64,000 nt of DNA from Micropruina sp. Lineage in GTDB: Bacteria; Actinomycetota; Actinomycetes; Propionibacteriales; Propionibacteriaceae. A program made the translations under genes and the position numbers. Position 1 is the first letter of the stretch; every line of letters starts with the position of its first letter. Where the stretch lies: the NCBI GenBank assembly GCA_016711205.1, contig JADJTM010000002.1, positions 1,394,605 to 1,458,604 of the forward strand, given 5' to 3'. Of this stretch, positions 21,529 to 32,219 are shown piece after piece. Under the pieces are notes generated by a model, which did no database searches, was not told where the DNA came from, and saw only the letters and a list, made by a program, of their open reading frames with translations.

Positions 21529-22621
21529 TCACGTGATGGAGGCAATTGCCTTCTCGACCGAGGCGATCAGTTCGTGCCACGAGACGATGAACTTCTGCAC
21601 GCCCTCGTCCTCGAGCACCCGGAACACCTCGGGCAGGTCGACGCCGGCCGCAGCGACCTCGTCCAGCACGGCCCGGCCCTCAGCCGCCTTGCCTACGATC
21701 GACTCACCGAGTTCGCCGTGGTCGGCGAAAGCGTCCATGGTCTTCTCGGGCATGGTGTTCACCACGCCGTCGGCGATCAGATTGGTGACGTAGAGGGTGT
21801 CGGGCAGGTTGGGATCCTTGGTTCCGGTCGAGGCCCACAGCGGACGCTGCACGTTGGCGCCCTTGGCGGCCAGGGACTTGAACCGGTCGGACTCGAAGAC
21901 CTCTTCATAGGCGCCGTAGGCGACCAGCGCGTTAGCGATCGCCGCCTTCGACTTCAGATCATCACGACCCAACGCGCCGAGCCGCTTGTCGATCTCGGAG
22001 TCGACCCGGGACACGAAGAACGACGCCACCGAGTGGATCGTGGAGAGGTTCTTGCCGGCTGCGTCGGCAGCCTCGAGGCCGGACAGGTAGGCGTCCATCA
22101 CCTCGCGGTAGCGCTCTTCGGAGAAGATCAGCGTGACGTTGACCGAGATGCCGGCGGCGATGGTGGCTTGAATGGCGGGCAGGCCGGGCTTGGTGGCCGG
22201 AATCTTGATCAGCACGTTCTCGCGGCCGACCAGATCGTGCAGTTCGGCGGCCTGCGCGATGGTCTCGTCGGTGTCGTTGGCCAGCGTCGGTGCGACCTCG
22301 ATGCTGACCCGGCCGTCGTAGCCGCCCGAGGCGCTGTACACCTGCGCGAACAGGTCGCAGGCGTTGCGCACATCGGTCGAGGCACAGTTGCTTGATCGCG
22401 TGGTCGACGTCGATGTCATCGCCCAACGACTTCAACTGCTCGGCGTAGTCGGCGCCGTTGGTCAGCGCGGCCGCGAAGATGGTCGGGTTCGTGGTCACAC
22501 CCGATACCGAGTCCTCGGCGATCTTGCCGGCCAGGTTGCCGCTGGTGATGCGGGCGCGCGACAGGTCGTCCAGCCAGATGGATACTCCGGAGTCAGCCAA
22601 AACCCTCAAACGATCGTTCAT
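21529..22621 (-). pseudogene. tal: Transaldolase, split by a single-base frameshift
   Basis: Transaldolase moves a dihydroxyacetone unit between sugar phosphates in the non-oxidative pentose phosphate pathway. The N-terminal frame starts at ATG 22621 (MNDRLRVLADSGVSIWLDDL) with VSGVTTNPTIFAAAL and runs to DHAIKQLC. The protein then continues in another frame as STDVRNACDLFAQVY, VSIEVAPTLA, IKIPATKPGLPAI (active-site lysine) and SVASFFVSRVD. Removing one base near 22380-22385 joins them into 363 residues, the normal length for actinobacterial Tal. Everything else is intact and codon usage is normal, so a sequencing error or a very recent mutation is likelier than decay. It is first in the operon before zwf; no transketolase gene is adjacent. 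Confidence 0.88.
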
Positions 22622-22778
22622 TTCTCGATCCACTCCTCGCGATGCGGTGTACGGCGTGCCACGAACTCTAGTGGCGCGCCGCTCGAATGGCGTACCGTTT
22701 GGCGACCCAGCGACCCGGTGAGGGACGTGGATGAGGCCTCACCGGGTGCGGGTCGTGTGCCGCAAGCAGGTCTCGGGC

Positions 22779-22784
22779 TAGACT
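22779..22784 (+). promoter_or_regulatory. Putative -10 element (TAGACT) for ctaB
   Basis: TAGACT lies 35 nt before the chosen ctaB start, leaving room for a short leader that carries AAAGAGGG as ribosome binding site. It faces away from tal, in the divergent tal-ctaB intergenic region. Confidence 0.35.
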
Positions 22785-22819
22785 GCTCGCGATCCGGGCG
22801 ACGGCGAAAGAGGGTGAAC

Positions 22820-23734
22820 GTGCACCAGGCGGTTTCGACGGTTGACGCCGAGCCTTCGGGGTCGCTCAGCGCGTACGTGGCGCTGACCAAGCCGCGCATC
22901 ATCGAGTTGCTGCTGGTCACCACCGTGCCCGCCATGTTCCTCGCCGCGGGCGGTGTGCCGCAGTGGCAGTTGGTGATCTGGACGCTGCTGGGGGGCACCT
23001 TGGCGGCCGGATCGGCCAACGTGTTCAACTCCGTGCTCGATGCCGACATCGACAGCCACATGCGCCGCACCCGACGCCGTCCGATGGTGCAGCAGCGCGT
23101 GCCGGCCGGCCGTGCGTACGTGTTCGGCGCCGTGCTCGGCGTGCTCGCCGCGGTGATTCTGGGCTTTGGCGCCAACTGGCTCTCGGCGTCGCTGGCCATG
23201 ACCGCGAACGCCTACTACGTGTTCGTCTACACCATGGGGCTGAAGCGGCGCACCTCTCAGAACATCGTCTGGGGCGGCATCGCGGGCTGCTTTCCGCCCC
23301 TGATCGGCTGGACGGCCGTCACCGGCGGCATCGCGTGGACGCCGCTTGTGCTGTTCGCCATCGTGTTCTTCTGGACGCCGCCGCACACCTGGGCGCTGGC
23401 GTTTCGCTACAAAGAGGACTACAAGCAGGCGCACGTGCCGATGCTGCCCGTGGTGATGGAGCCGCCGGCGGTGGCGTGGCGCATCGTGATCTACACCGTG
23501 ATCACCGTCGCGGTCAGCCTGGTGTTGTGGCCGGTGGCGCGTACCGGCTGGCTCTACCCGGCGGTGGCGCTGCTGTCAGGTGCGGTGATGATCGTCGAGT
23601 CGGTGCAGCTGCTGCGGCGGGCCCGGGCCGGGTTGACCGAGGCGGCGCTCAAGCCGATGCGGCTGTTCCACCTGAGCAACAGCTATCTGGCTGTGGTGTT
23701 TCTGGCCGCGGCGGTCGACCCGCTGGTGTTCTGA
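22820..23734 (+). CDS. ctaB: Protoheme IX farnesyltransferase (heme O synthase)
   Basis: Attaches a farnesyl group to heme B to make heme O, precursor of the heme A of cytochrome aa3 oxidase. The 304-residue UbiA-family membrane protein has about eight hydrophobic segments and the prenyl-diphosphate motif NVFNSVLDADIDSHMRRTRR (near residue 70). Also present are YTMGLKRRTSQNIVWGG and FFWTPPHTWALAFRYKEDY. GTG 22820 is preferred because AAAGAGGG ends 5-6 nt before it; an upstream in-frame GTG at 22814 overlaps that site. The 3' end overlaps the convergent ctaA gene by 52 nt. Confidence 0.93.
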   Translation: MHQAVSTVDAEPSGSLSAYVALTKPRIIELLLVTTVPAMFLAAGGVPQWQLVIWTLLGGTLAAGSANVFNSVLDADIDSHMRRTRRRPMVQQRVPAGRAYVFGAVLGVLAAVILGFGANWLSASLAMTANAYYVFVYTMGLKRRTSQNIVWGGIAGCFPPLIGWTAVTGGIAWTPLVLFAIVFFWTPPHTWALAFRYKEDYKQAHVPMLPVVMEPPAVAWRIVIYTVITVAVSLVLWPVARTGWLYPAVALLSGAVMIVESVQLLRRARAGLTEAALKPMRLFHLSNSYLAVVFLAAAVDPLVF

Positions 23735-24615
23735 GCCTGCACCCCACCGCCGGGGCGACGGACGCTGAACCACAACTGCGCGACCGTCACCGTGTAGAGG
23801 GTGGTGCCGATCATGTGCGCCAGCACGAGCGCCTCGGGCAGATGCAGCAGGTACTGGGTGTAGCCGATCGCGCCCTGCACCGCGGCCACCCCCAGCACCG
23901 TCAGTGCCGCGCGGCGCAGCGTCGGCAGTTCACGGGCGACCACCGCAAGCACCACGGTGGCCGCCACGCTCGCCCACATCGAGAGTGAGTGCAGCCGGGC
24001 CACGTCGGCCATGTTGAACCCGTTGCGGGTGACCGCCCCGTCGCCGGCGTGCGGACCGGAGCCGCTGGTCACGGTGCCGAGGTACATCATCACCATGGAC
24101 GCCCAGAACACCACCTGAGTGAGCAGCCAGGGTAGCTGCGGCACCGGCGCCGCGACCCGGCCGAGGACGTCGTGAACGATCCGCGCGCAGACCACGATCA
24201 GACCGACCGACAGCACCATGTGCAGCCCGACCACCCACGGGTTGAGCTGGGCGAGCACCGACAGCCCGCCGACCACGGCCTGGGCGATGATGCCGAGTCC
24301 CACGGCGAAGGCGAGCCGGCGGACCAGCGGAGCCTGCCGACCCTCCCGGACGGCCCTGCGAGCCGACAGGTAGGTGCCGAGGGCGATGATGATCAGCACG
24401 AAGGTGAGCAGCCGGTTGCCGAACTCGATGAAGGCGTGGAAGGGCGCCTCGGGGTGCGGCACGAACGAGCCGGGGTCGCACTGCGGCCACGTCGAGCAGC
24501 CCAGCCCCGACCCGGTCAACCGCACCAGTGCGCCCGTCCAGACGATCACCATGTTGGCGATCAGATTGGCCAGCGACCAGCGACGCAGCGCCCGGGGGCC
24601 GTTCAGGATGTCCAT
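23683..24615 (-). CDS. ctaA: Heme A synthase (COX15/CtaA family)
   Basis: Oxidises heme O to heme A in the membrane. The 310-residue protein has about eight transmembrane helices. Conserved heme-ligand regions include VWTGALVRLTGSGLGCSTWPQC (paired cysteine loop), FHAFIEFGNRLLTFV, VVGLHMVLSVGLIVV, MADVARLHSLSMW and LVLAHMIGTTLYT. It starts at ATG 24615 inside the end of the ABC permease gene (13-nt overlap), so the three minus-strand genes form one operon. The C-terminal dozen codons overlap ctaB tail to tail. With ctaB and SURF1 (at 43.6 kb) it serves aa3-type oxidase biogenesis. Confidence 0.92.
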   Translation of the reverse strand: MDILNGPRALRRWSLANLIANMVIVWTGALVRLTGSGLGCSTWPQCDPGSFVPHPEAPFHAFIEFGNRLLTFVLIIIALGTYLSARRAVREGRQAPLVRRLAFAVGLGIIAQAVVGGLSVLAQLNPWVVGLHMVLSVGLIVVCARIVHDVLGRVAAPVPQLPWLLTQVVFWASMVMMYLGTVTSGSGPHAGDGAVTRNGFNMADVARLHSLSMWASVAATVVLAVVARELPTLRRAALTVLGVAAVQGAIGYTQYLLHLPEALVLAHMIGTTLYTVTVAQLWFSVRRPGGGVQAQNTSGSTAAARNTTAR

Positions 24616-25298
24616 CGAAAGTACCTTCGTGCGAGCAGGGTGAGGACGGCGGCCCAGGTGGCCAGGATCAGCAGGGGGAGCGGGGCGCCCACTCCGGACG
24701 CGGCGGCGCGCAGCAGCGAGCCGAGCGCGGCCGTTGGCAGCACGGGCGGCTGGTCGAGCAGCAGCCCGCCGAGCACGAGGCCGACCAGGTAGATCAGGTT
24801 GGCCAGGGCGAGGGTGACCTCGGCCTTGAGGGTGCCGGCCAGCAGCAGGCCGAGGCCGGCGAACGCGGCGATCCCCAGGCCGACGCCCAGCGCGGCGGAC
24901 GCGAGGCCGGCGGCGCCCCAGATCGGCCGCCAGCCCAGGGCCAGGGCGACCGCGCTCAGCAGCACCGACTGGATCGCGACCAGCGCGCAGGCCGTCAGGG
25001 CCTTGCCGGCGATCAGGTCGGCCCGGGTGAGGGGGGTGGCCACCAGCCTTTCCAACACCCCGTAGCGGCGTTCGTAGCCGGTCGCGACCGCAAGCGAGGT
25101 GAAGGCCGTCGACCAGGTGGCAACGGCGATCACGGACGACGGGAAGGTGCGCGGGTCGACGCCGACATTGGCGCCCCAGAGCAGGCCGACGACCAGGAGC
25201 CCCAGCGGAATCACGAAGGCGAGTAGCAGCTGTTCGCCGTTGCGCAGCAGCAGGCGTAGCTCGAGGTTGGCGTACCGCACCACCCGGCTTCCATTCAT
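24603..25298 (-). CDS. ABC transporter permease (ABC-2 type) linked to heme A synthesis
   Basis: The 231-residue membrane protein has about six hydrophobic segments and the ABC-2 exporter layout. An N-terminal cytoplasmic RYANLELRLLLRNGEQ precedes LLLAFVIPLGLLVVG, and a mid segment reads YERRYGVLERLVATPL, a cytoplasmic coupling-like motif typical of this class. It starts at ATG 25298 with a 4-nt overlap to the ATPase gene upstream and ends inside the ctaA start. In mycobacteria an ABC exporter also neighbours ctaA-ctaB. The cargo is unknown; a role in cytochrome maturation is only inferred from position. Confidence 0.85.
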   Translation of the reverse strand: MNGSRVVRYANLELRLLLRNGEQLLLAFVIPLGLLVVGLLWGANVGVDPRTFPSSVIAVATWSTAFTSLAVATGYERRYGVLERLVATPLTRADLIAGKALTACALVAIQSVLLSAVALALGWRPIWGAAGLASAALGVGLGIAAFAGLGLLLAGTLKAEVTLALANLIYLVGLVLGGLLLDQPPVLPTAALGSLLRAAASGVGAPLPLLILATWAAVLTLLARRYFRWTS

Positions 25299-25996
25299 GC
25301 CGCACCGCCGGTGTGCCGCAGGAACACGTCCTCCAGCGAGGCATGCGCGGTCAGTTCCGGGACGGTGCCGCAGATCCGCACACGGCCGGCGTCCATGATC
25401 CACACCCGGTCGGCGAGCCGGGCGGCTTCGTCCATGTCGTGGGTGGTCAGCAGCACCGACACCCCGGAACTGCGCAACCCCTCGATCACCGTCCAGGTGC
25501 GGCGGCGGGCGTGCGGGTCCATGCCGGCGGTCGGTTCGTCCAGCAGGACCAGTTCGGGGCGTCCGATCAGCGCGCCGGCCAGGTTGACCGCCTGCTGCTC
25601 GCCACCGGAGAGCCGGCGGTAGGGGCGGTGCAGCAGCGGGGCCAGGGCGAGGGCGTCCACGAGTTCGTGCACCGGGACGGGGTCGGGGTACAACGAGGCG
25701 AGATAGCGCAGCATCTCGCCGGGCCGGGCCGCCGACCAGGCGCCGACCGACTGGGGCATCAACCCGACCCGGTCGTTGGCCGACCCCGGCGGCCCACCCA
25801 GCACCCGGACGCTGCCGGCGTCCGGTGCCAGCATGCCGGTGACGCAGCGGATGGCGGTGGTCTTGCCCGCACCGTTGGGGCCGAGCAGAGCGGTGATCTC
25901 GCCCGCGGCCGCCGTCCAGCTGAGGCCGTCCAGCACCCGGGTGCCGCCCAGGGTGAGGGTCACCTCGCTCAGCTCGAGGGCGGGCGAAGAGGTCAC
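25295..25996 (-). CDS. ABC transporter ATP-binding protein
   Basis: The 233-residue ABC ATPase has Walker A GPNGAGKTT (about residues 39-47), the Q-loop at GLMPQSVGAW, signature LSGGEQQAVNLAGAL, Walker B LVLLDEPTAGMDP and the H-loop TTHDMDEA. It pairs with the ABC-2 permease immediately downstream and drives export of an unknown substrate. The signature has EQQ where EQQR/QRQ is more common. It begins 30 nt after the hppA stop codon on the same strand, so read-through from hppA is possible. Confidence 0.9.
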   Translation of the reverse strand: MTSSPALELSEVTLTLGGTRVLDGLSWTAAAGEITALLGPNGAGKTTAIRCVTGMLAPDAGSVRVLGGPPGSANDRVGLMPQSVGAWSAARPGEMLRYLASLYPDPVPVHELVDALALAPLLHRPYRRLSGGEQQAVNLAGALIGRPELVLLDEPTAGMDPHARRRTWTVIEGLRSSGVSVLLTTHDMDEAARLADRVWIMDAGRVRICGTVPELTAHASLEDVFLRHTGGAA

Positions 25997-26025
25997 CGGC
26001 TCAGCATAGATCGACCGGCCGGCTG

Positions 26026-28653
<2,628 letters not shown>

Positions 28654-28841
28654 GGATGAGTCCTCGCCGGGTGTGTGCTGCGGCCGCCGTGGCCGCATCA
28701 TCGACCAACCTACTACCGCGCGTCGTAGAGCCGGGCACGATTATTGGTACTGGTCACTAATCGATCCTGACCGTCTCGGATAATGGTCCCGGTGGCTCTC
28801 ATAACGGCCCGGACCTCTCATCATCTGGCCCAACGTCCGTC

Positions 28842-29112
28842 GTGCCGGTGGGCGTGCGTCGTGCCGGTGGGCGTGCGTCGTGCCGGTGGGCGTCCGTCGT
28901 GCCGGTCGGCGTCCGTCGTGCCGGTGGGCGTCCGTCGTGCCGGTGGGCGTCCGTCGTGCCGGTGGGCGTCCGTCGTCCCGGTGGGCGTCCGTCGTCCCGG
29001 TGGGCGTCCGTCGTGCCGGTGGGCGTGCGTCGTCCCGGTCGGCGTCCGTCGTCCCGGTCGGCGTCCGTCATCCCGGTCGGCGTCCGTCATCCCGGCGAAT
29101 GCCGGGATCTCC
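28842..29112. repeat. Thirteen 19-bp tandem repeats merging into a REP hairpin
   Basis: From 28842 to 29088 a 19-bp unit (GTGCCGGTGGGCGTSCGTC) is repeated 13 times. Copies drift in order: the first seven begin GTGCC, later ones GTCCC, the last ATCCCGGTCGGC. The fourteenth position (29089-29112) is the REP hairpin ATCCCGGCGAATGCCGGGAT followed by CTCC. The series looks as if it grew by slippage from one REP arm. Because 19 is not a multiple of 3, the apparent Val-Gly-Arg-Arg reading frames across it change composition each repeat and are not credible genes. It lies upstream of hppA. Confidence 0.9.
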
Positions 29113-29681
29113 GACCCTAGGTTCGACAAGTCGACCAACGAGACCTGGGGTGCCGCGGAGCGGGGGTGCACCCCGTCCCGCCCTTCCTGGTGTCGAGCGT
29201 CACGACCGGCTCGGGCGCCGGCTCTGGTGTCGGGGTTGAACCGGTCAGCTGGGCGGCCAGTCAGGTAGATCGTCGGCAGTATGCCGACCGGGCTGATCAG
29301 GCTGAGCGCGAGCGCCCACACCGTTTGGAGCCCCTGACCTCCTCCTTGGGACGGTGCGCCAAGTCAGCCAGCGCACACTGACAGCGAGTTGCGCGGCAGA
29401 CGCTCGTGGAATTACGTCCGATTCTGACCGCACGTCGCCTCGCCAGGCGGCGACCCTCCCGAATCGGACGTAATCTCGCGAGCCGGTCGCGCTATGTTTC
29501 GCCCCCGGCGTCCGCGGACAGCCGGGCCAACACCCGCTTGATCAGCTCGTCCGTTCACTCCCCGGTCATCACCGAGCCCGATCGGCTCCGCAAGCTCCGC
29601 CGATCAGTTCGCAAACGGCCGACCTACCCGGACGGGTGCACCCCCGCACCGCTTCACAGTTGCGGTCGCTCCGACGCGCGT
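29113..29681. other. Gene-poor interval with a nested palindrome and possible gene remnants
   Basis: No intact gene is seen. On the minus strand a piece near 29321-29240 reads WALALSLISPVGILPTIYL, like a membrane helix. Another near 29570-29505 reads DELIKRVLARLSADAGGET then stop, like the last residues of a protein, with an in-frame stop just upstream. Both may be decayed gene ends; confidence is low. At 29411-29474 there is a nested palindrome: ATTACGTCCGATTC and its exact complement GAATCGGACGTAAT enclose GTCGCC/GGCGAC. It could be a terminator or the footprint of a small mobile element. Confidence 0.4.
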
Positions 29682-29961
29682 AGATCCCGGCGTTCGCCGG
29701 GATGACGGGGACGCCGCACCTGAGATCCCGGCGTTCGCCGGGATGACGGGGGACGCCGGGATGACATGGAGCGCTTCACTTGAGATCCCGGCGTTCGCCG
29801 GGATGACGGCCTTCGCCGGGATGACGGGGACGCCGGGATGACGGGCCTTCCGCCGGGATGACGGGGACGCCGGGATGACGGGCCTTCCGCCGGGATGACG
29901 GGGACGCCGGGATGACGGGCCTTCCGCCGGGATGACGAGGACGCCGGGATGACGGGAATGT
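29682..29961. repeat. Second REP array with a 37-bp tandem repeat
   Basis: Three copies of the hairpin GATCCCGGCGTTCGCCGGGA followed by TGACGG are followed by four head-to-tail copies of a 37-bp unit (29814-29850, 29851-29887, 29888-29924, 29925-29961, the last degenerate). Each unit contains GCCGGGATGACGG twice. This variant has GTTC in the hairpin loop rather than GAAT. The array ends about 50 bp before the putative operator upstream of sufR and about 110 bp before its start. Confidence 0.9.
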
Positions 29962-30009
29962 CCCGGGCGTATCACCGTCCAAGACGCCGGAGGAAAGATT
30001 GACCCGAGG

Positions 30010-30029
30010 TAAGGGTGAGCTAACCCTAA
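30010..30029. promoter_or_regulatory. Possible iron-box or SufR operator upstream of the suf operon
   Basis: TAAGGGTGAGCTAACCCTAA contains the inverted repeat AGGGT-N6-ACCCT. On the minus strand it reads TTAGGGTTAGCTCACCCTTA, close to the DtxR/IdeR iron box TTAGGTTAGCCTAACCTAA. It lies 40 nt before the sufR start. It could be an iron-repressor site or the autoregulatory site of SufR itself; sequence alone does not decide. Confidence 0.45.
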
Positions 30030-30069
30030 GGAGTCTTGCGACGCCGAATCTTTCGGCAACAATGGGCTT

Positions 30070-30780
30070 GTGAAAACGGACGCGACCCGAACCCATGGCG
30101 CCCCGGCACCATTGGCCGAGTCGGAGGCGTCCACTCGCGCCCGGGTTGCCCGCTCAATCCTGCAGCACGGGCCGTCCACCGCCTCCGAACTGGCCGAGCG
30201 GCTGCACCTGACCCCGGCAGCAGTTCGCCGGCACCTGTCCGTGCTGACCTCGGCCGGCCACCTGATCTCGCGCGAACAGCGTGTCTACGGCGCCCGCGGC
30301 CGCGGCCGTCCGGCCATGGTGTTCGCGCTCACCGACGCTGGACGAGCGGAGTTTCCGCACGCCTACGACGCCCTGGCCATCGACGCCCTCACGTTTCTGC
30401 GCGAGGCCATCGGCGAGCAGGGCGTCGAGCGCTTCGCGGCCGACTTCGTGGCGGGCGTCGAGAAGCGCTTCCACGAGTTGCGGGGGGAATACGACCACCC
30501 CGTCGACGCGTTGGTCAGGGCGTTGAACGATGCCGGCTACGTGGCCTCGGTGCATCCGGTGGCCACCGGCAAGCAGCTGTGCCAGCATCATTGCCCGGTC
30601 GCCCTGGTGGCGGCCGAGTTCCCTGAGTTGTGCGAGGCCGAAACCAAGGTCTTCGCCCGACTCCTCGACAGCCACGTCCAGCGGCTGGCGACCATCGCCC
30701 ACGGTGACGGGGTGTGCACCACCCACGTGCCGCGTCCGGTCCGACCCGCCGACCATCCGAACAGAGAGGCCGCCTCATGA
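30070..30780 (+). CDS. sufR: Iron-sulfur cluster biosynthesis transcriptional regulator SufR
   Basis: SufR is a winged-helix repressor that senses [4Fe-4S] clusters and controls the suf operon. The 236-residue product has an N-terminal DeoR/ArsR-like helix-turn-helix (GPSTASELAERLHLTPAAVRRHLSVL), the wing YGARGRGRPAMVFALT, and a C-terminal cysteine cluster (KQLCQHHCPVALVAAEFPEL followed by Cys) suited to cluster binding. It starts with GTG at 30070 and overlaps sufB by 4 nt (ATGA). A short inverted repeat 40 nt upstream is a candidate operator for autoregulation. Confidence 0.9.
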   Translation: MKTDATRTHGAPAPLAESEASTRARVARSILQHGPSTASELAERLHLTPAAVRRHLSVLTSAGHLISREQRVYGARGRGRPAMVFALTDAGRAEFPHAYDALAIDALTFLREAIGEQGVERFAADFVAGVEKRFHELRGEYDHPVDALVRALNDAGYVASVHPVATGKQLCQHHCPVALVAAEFPELCEAETKVFARLLDSHVQRLATIAHGDGVCTTHVPRPVRPADHPNREAAS

Positions 30781-32219
30781 CGACCACAGCACCCCAGGCC
30801 CCCGGCCTGGGCGCCACCCAGGAAGAGCATCTGGACGCACTCGGCAAGTACCAGTGGGGTTGGCACGACGCCGACACCGCCGGCGCCACCGCGCAGCGCG
30901 GCCTGAGCGAAGCCGTCGTCCGCAACATCTCGGCGTTGAAGAGCGAGCCGGAATGGATGCTGGCCAGCCGGCTCAAGGGGCTGAAGCTGTTCGGCCGCAA
31001 GCCGATGCCCACCTGGGGCGCCGATCTCAGCGAGATCGACTTCGACAACATCAAGTACTTCGTGCGCTCCACCGAGAAGCAGGCGACCAGCTGGGAGGAC
31101 CTGCCCGACGACATCAAGAACACCTATGACCGGCTCGGCATCCCCGAGGCCGAGAAGGCCCGGCTGGTGGCCGGAGTCGCGGCGCAGTACGAGTCCGAGG
31201 TGGTCTACCACAAGATCAACGAAGAGCTCGAGCGGCAGGGCGTCATCTTTCTCGACACCGACACCGCGCTCAAAGAGCATCCGGAGTTGTTCCGGGAGTA
31301 CTACGCCACGGTGATCCCGGTCGGCGACAACAAGTTCGCCGCGCTGAACTCGGCGGTGTGGTCGGGCGGGTCGTTCATCTACGTACCCAAGGGCGTCAAC
31401 GTGACGATCCCGCTGCAGGCCTACTTTCGCATCAACACCGAGAACATGGGCCAGTTCGAGCGCACCCTGATCATTGCCGACGAAGGCAGCCACGTGCACT
31501 ACGTCGAGGGCTGCACCGCCCCGATCTACAGCTCGGACTCGCTGCACAGCGCGGTGGTCGAGATCATCGTCAAGAAGAACGCCCGGGTGCGCTACACGAC
31601 CATTCAGAACTGGTCCACCAACGTGTACAACCTGGTCACCAAGCGCGCCACCTGCGACGAGGGCGCGACCATGGAGTGGATCGACGGCAACATCGGTAGC
31701 AAGGTCACCATGAAGTACCCGGCCGTCTACCTGATGGGCGAGCACTCCCGCGGCGAGACCCTGTCGATCGCCTTCGCCGGCGAGGGCCAGCACCAGGACG
31801 CCGGCTCGAAGATGGTGCACTGCGCGCCGCACACCTCCAGCTCGATCATCAGCAAGTCGGTCGCCCGAGGCGGCGGACGGTCCTCGTACCGCGGCCTGCT
31901 GCAGGTGCAGGAGGGTGCCCACCACTCGGCGTCCTCGGTCAAGTGCGACGCGCTGCTGGTCGACACGATCAGCCGCTCCGACACCTACCCCTACGTGGAC
32001 GTCCGCGAGGACGACGTGTCGCTGGCCCACGAGGCCACGGTCTCGAAGGTGAGCGACGACCAGCTGTTCTACCTGCGCCAGCGCGGCATGGGCGAGGACG
32101 AGGCGATGGCGATGATCGTCCGCGGCTTCGTCGAGCCGATCGCCCGCGAACTGCCGATGGAATACGCCCTCGAACTCAACCGATTGATCGAACTGCAGAT
32201 GGAAGGAGCCGTCGGCTGA
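30777..32219 (+). CDS. sufB: Fe-S cluster assembly scaffold SufB
   Basis: SufB forms the SufBC2D scaffold on which new iron-sulfur clusters are built. The 480-residue protein has the normal length and strongly conserved regions: SEPEWMLASRLKGLKLF, WSGGSFIYVPKGVNVTIPLQ, ADEGSHVHYVEGCTAP, WSTNVYNLVTKRA, SRGETLSIAFAGEGQHQDAG and VKCDALLVDTISRSDTYP, ending with FYLRQRGMGEDEAMAMIVRG. The ATG overlaps the sufR stop and the stop codon overlaps the sufD start (TGATG), indicating coupled translation of a single operon. No intein is present, unlike M. tuberculosis SufB. Confidence 0.97.
   Translation: MTTTAPQAPGLGATQEEHLDALGKYQWGWHDADTAGATAQRGLSEAVVRNISALKSEPEWMLASRLKGLKLFGRKPMPTWGADLSEIDFDNIKYFVRSTEKQATSWEDLPDDIKNTYDRLGIPEAEKARLVAGVAAQYESEVVYHKINEELERQGVIFLDTDTALKEHPELFREYYATVIPVGDNKFAALNSAVWSGGSFIYVPKGVNVTIPLQAYFRINTENMGQFERTLIIADEGSHVHYVEGCTAPIYSSDSLHSAVVEIIVKKNARVRYTTIQNWSTNVYNLVTKRATCDEGATMEWIDGNIGSKVTMKYPAVYLMGEHSRGETLSIAFAGEGQHQDAGSKMVHCAPHTSSSIISKSVARGGGRSSYRGLLQVQEGAHHSASSVKCDALLVDTISRSDTYPYVDVREDDVSLAHEATVSKVSDDQLFYLRQRGMGEDEAMAMIVRGFVEPIARELPMEYALELNRLIELQMEGAVG

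Noticed and set aside
28783..29268. Long open frames with Val-Gly-Arg-Arg/Arg-Ala-Gly-Gly repeats
   Set aside because: They are translations of a 19-bp tandem repeat. The repeat length is not a multiple of three and all frames on both strands stay open because the DNA lacks stop-forming triplets; no start signal or homologous domain is seen.
30777..32219. Intein in SufB
   Set aside because: Some actinobacterial SufB proteins carry an intein, but this one has normal length and uninterrupted conserved motifs.
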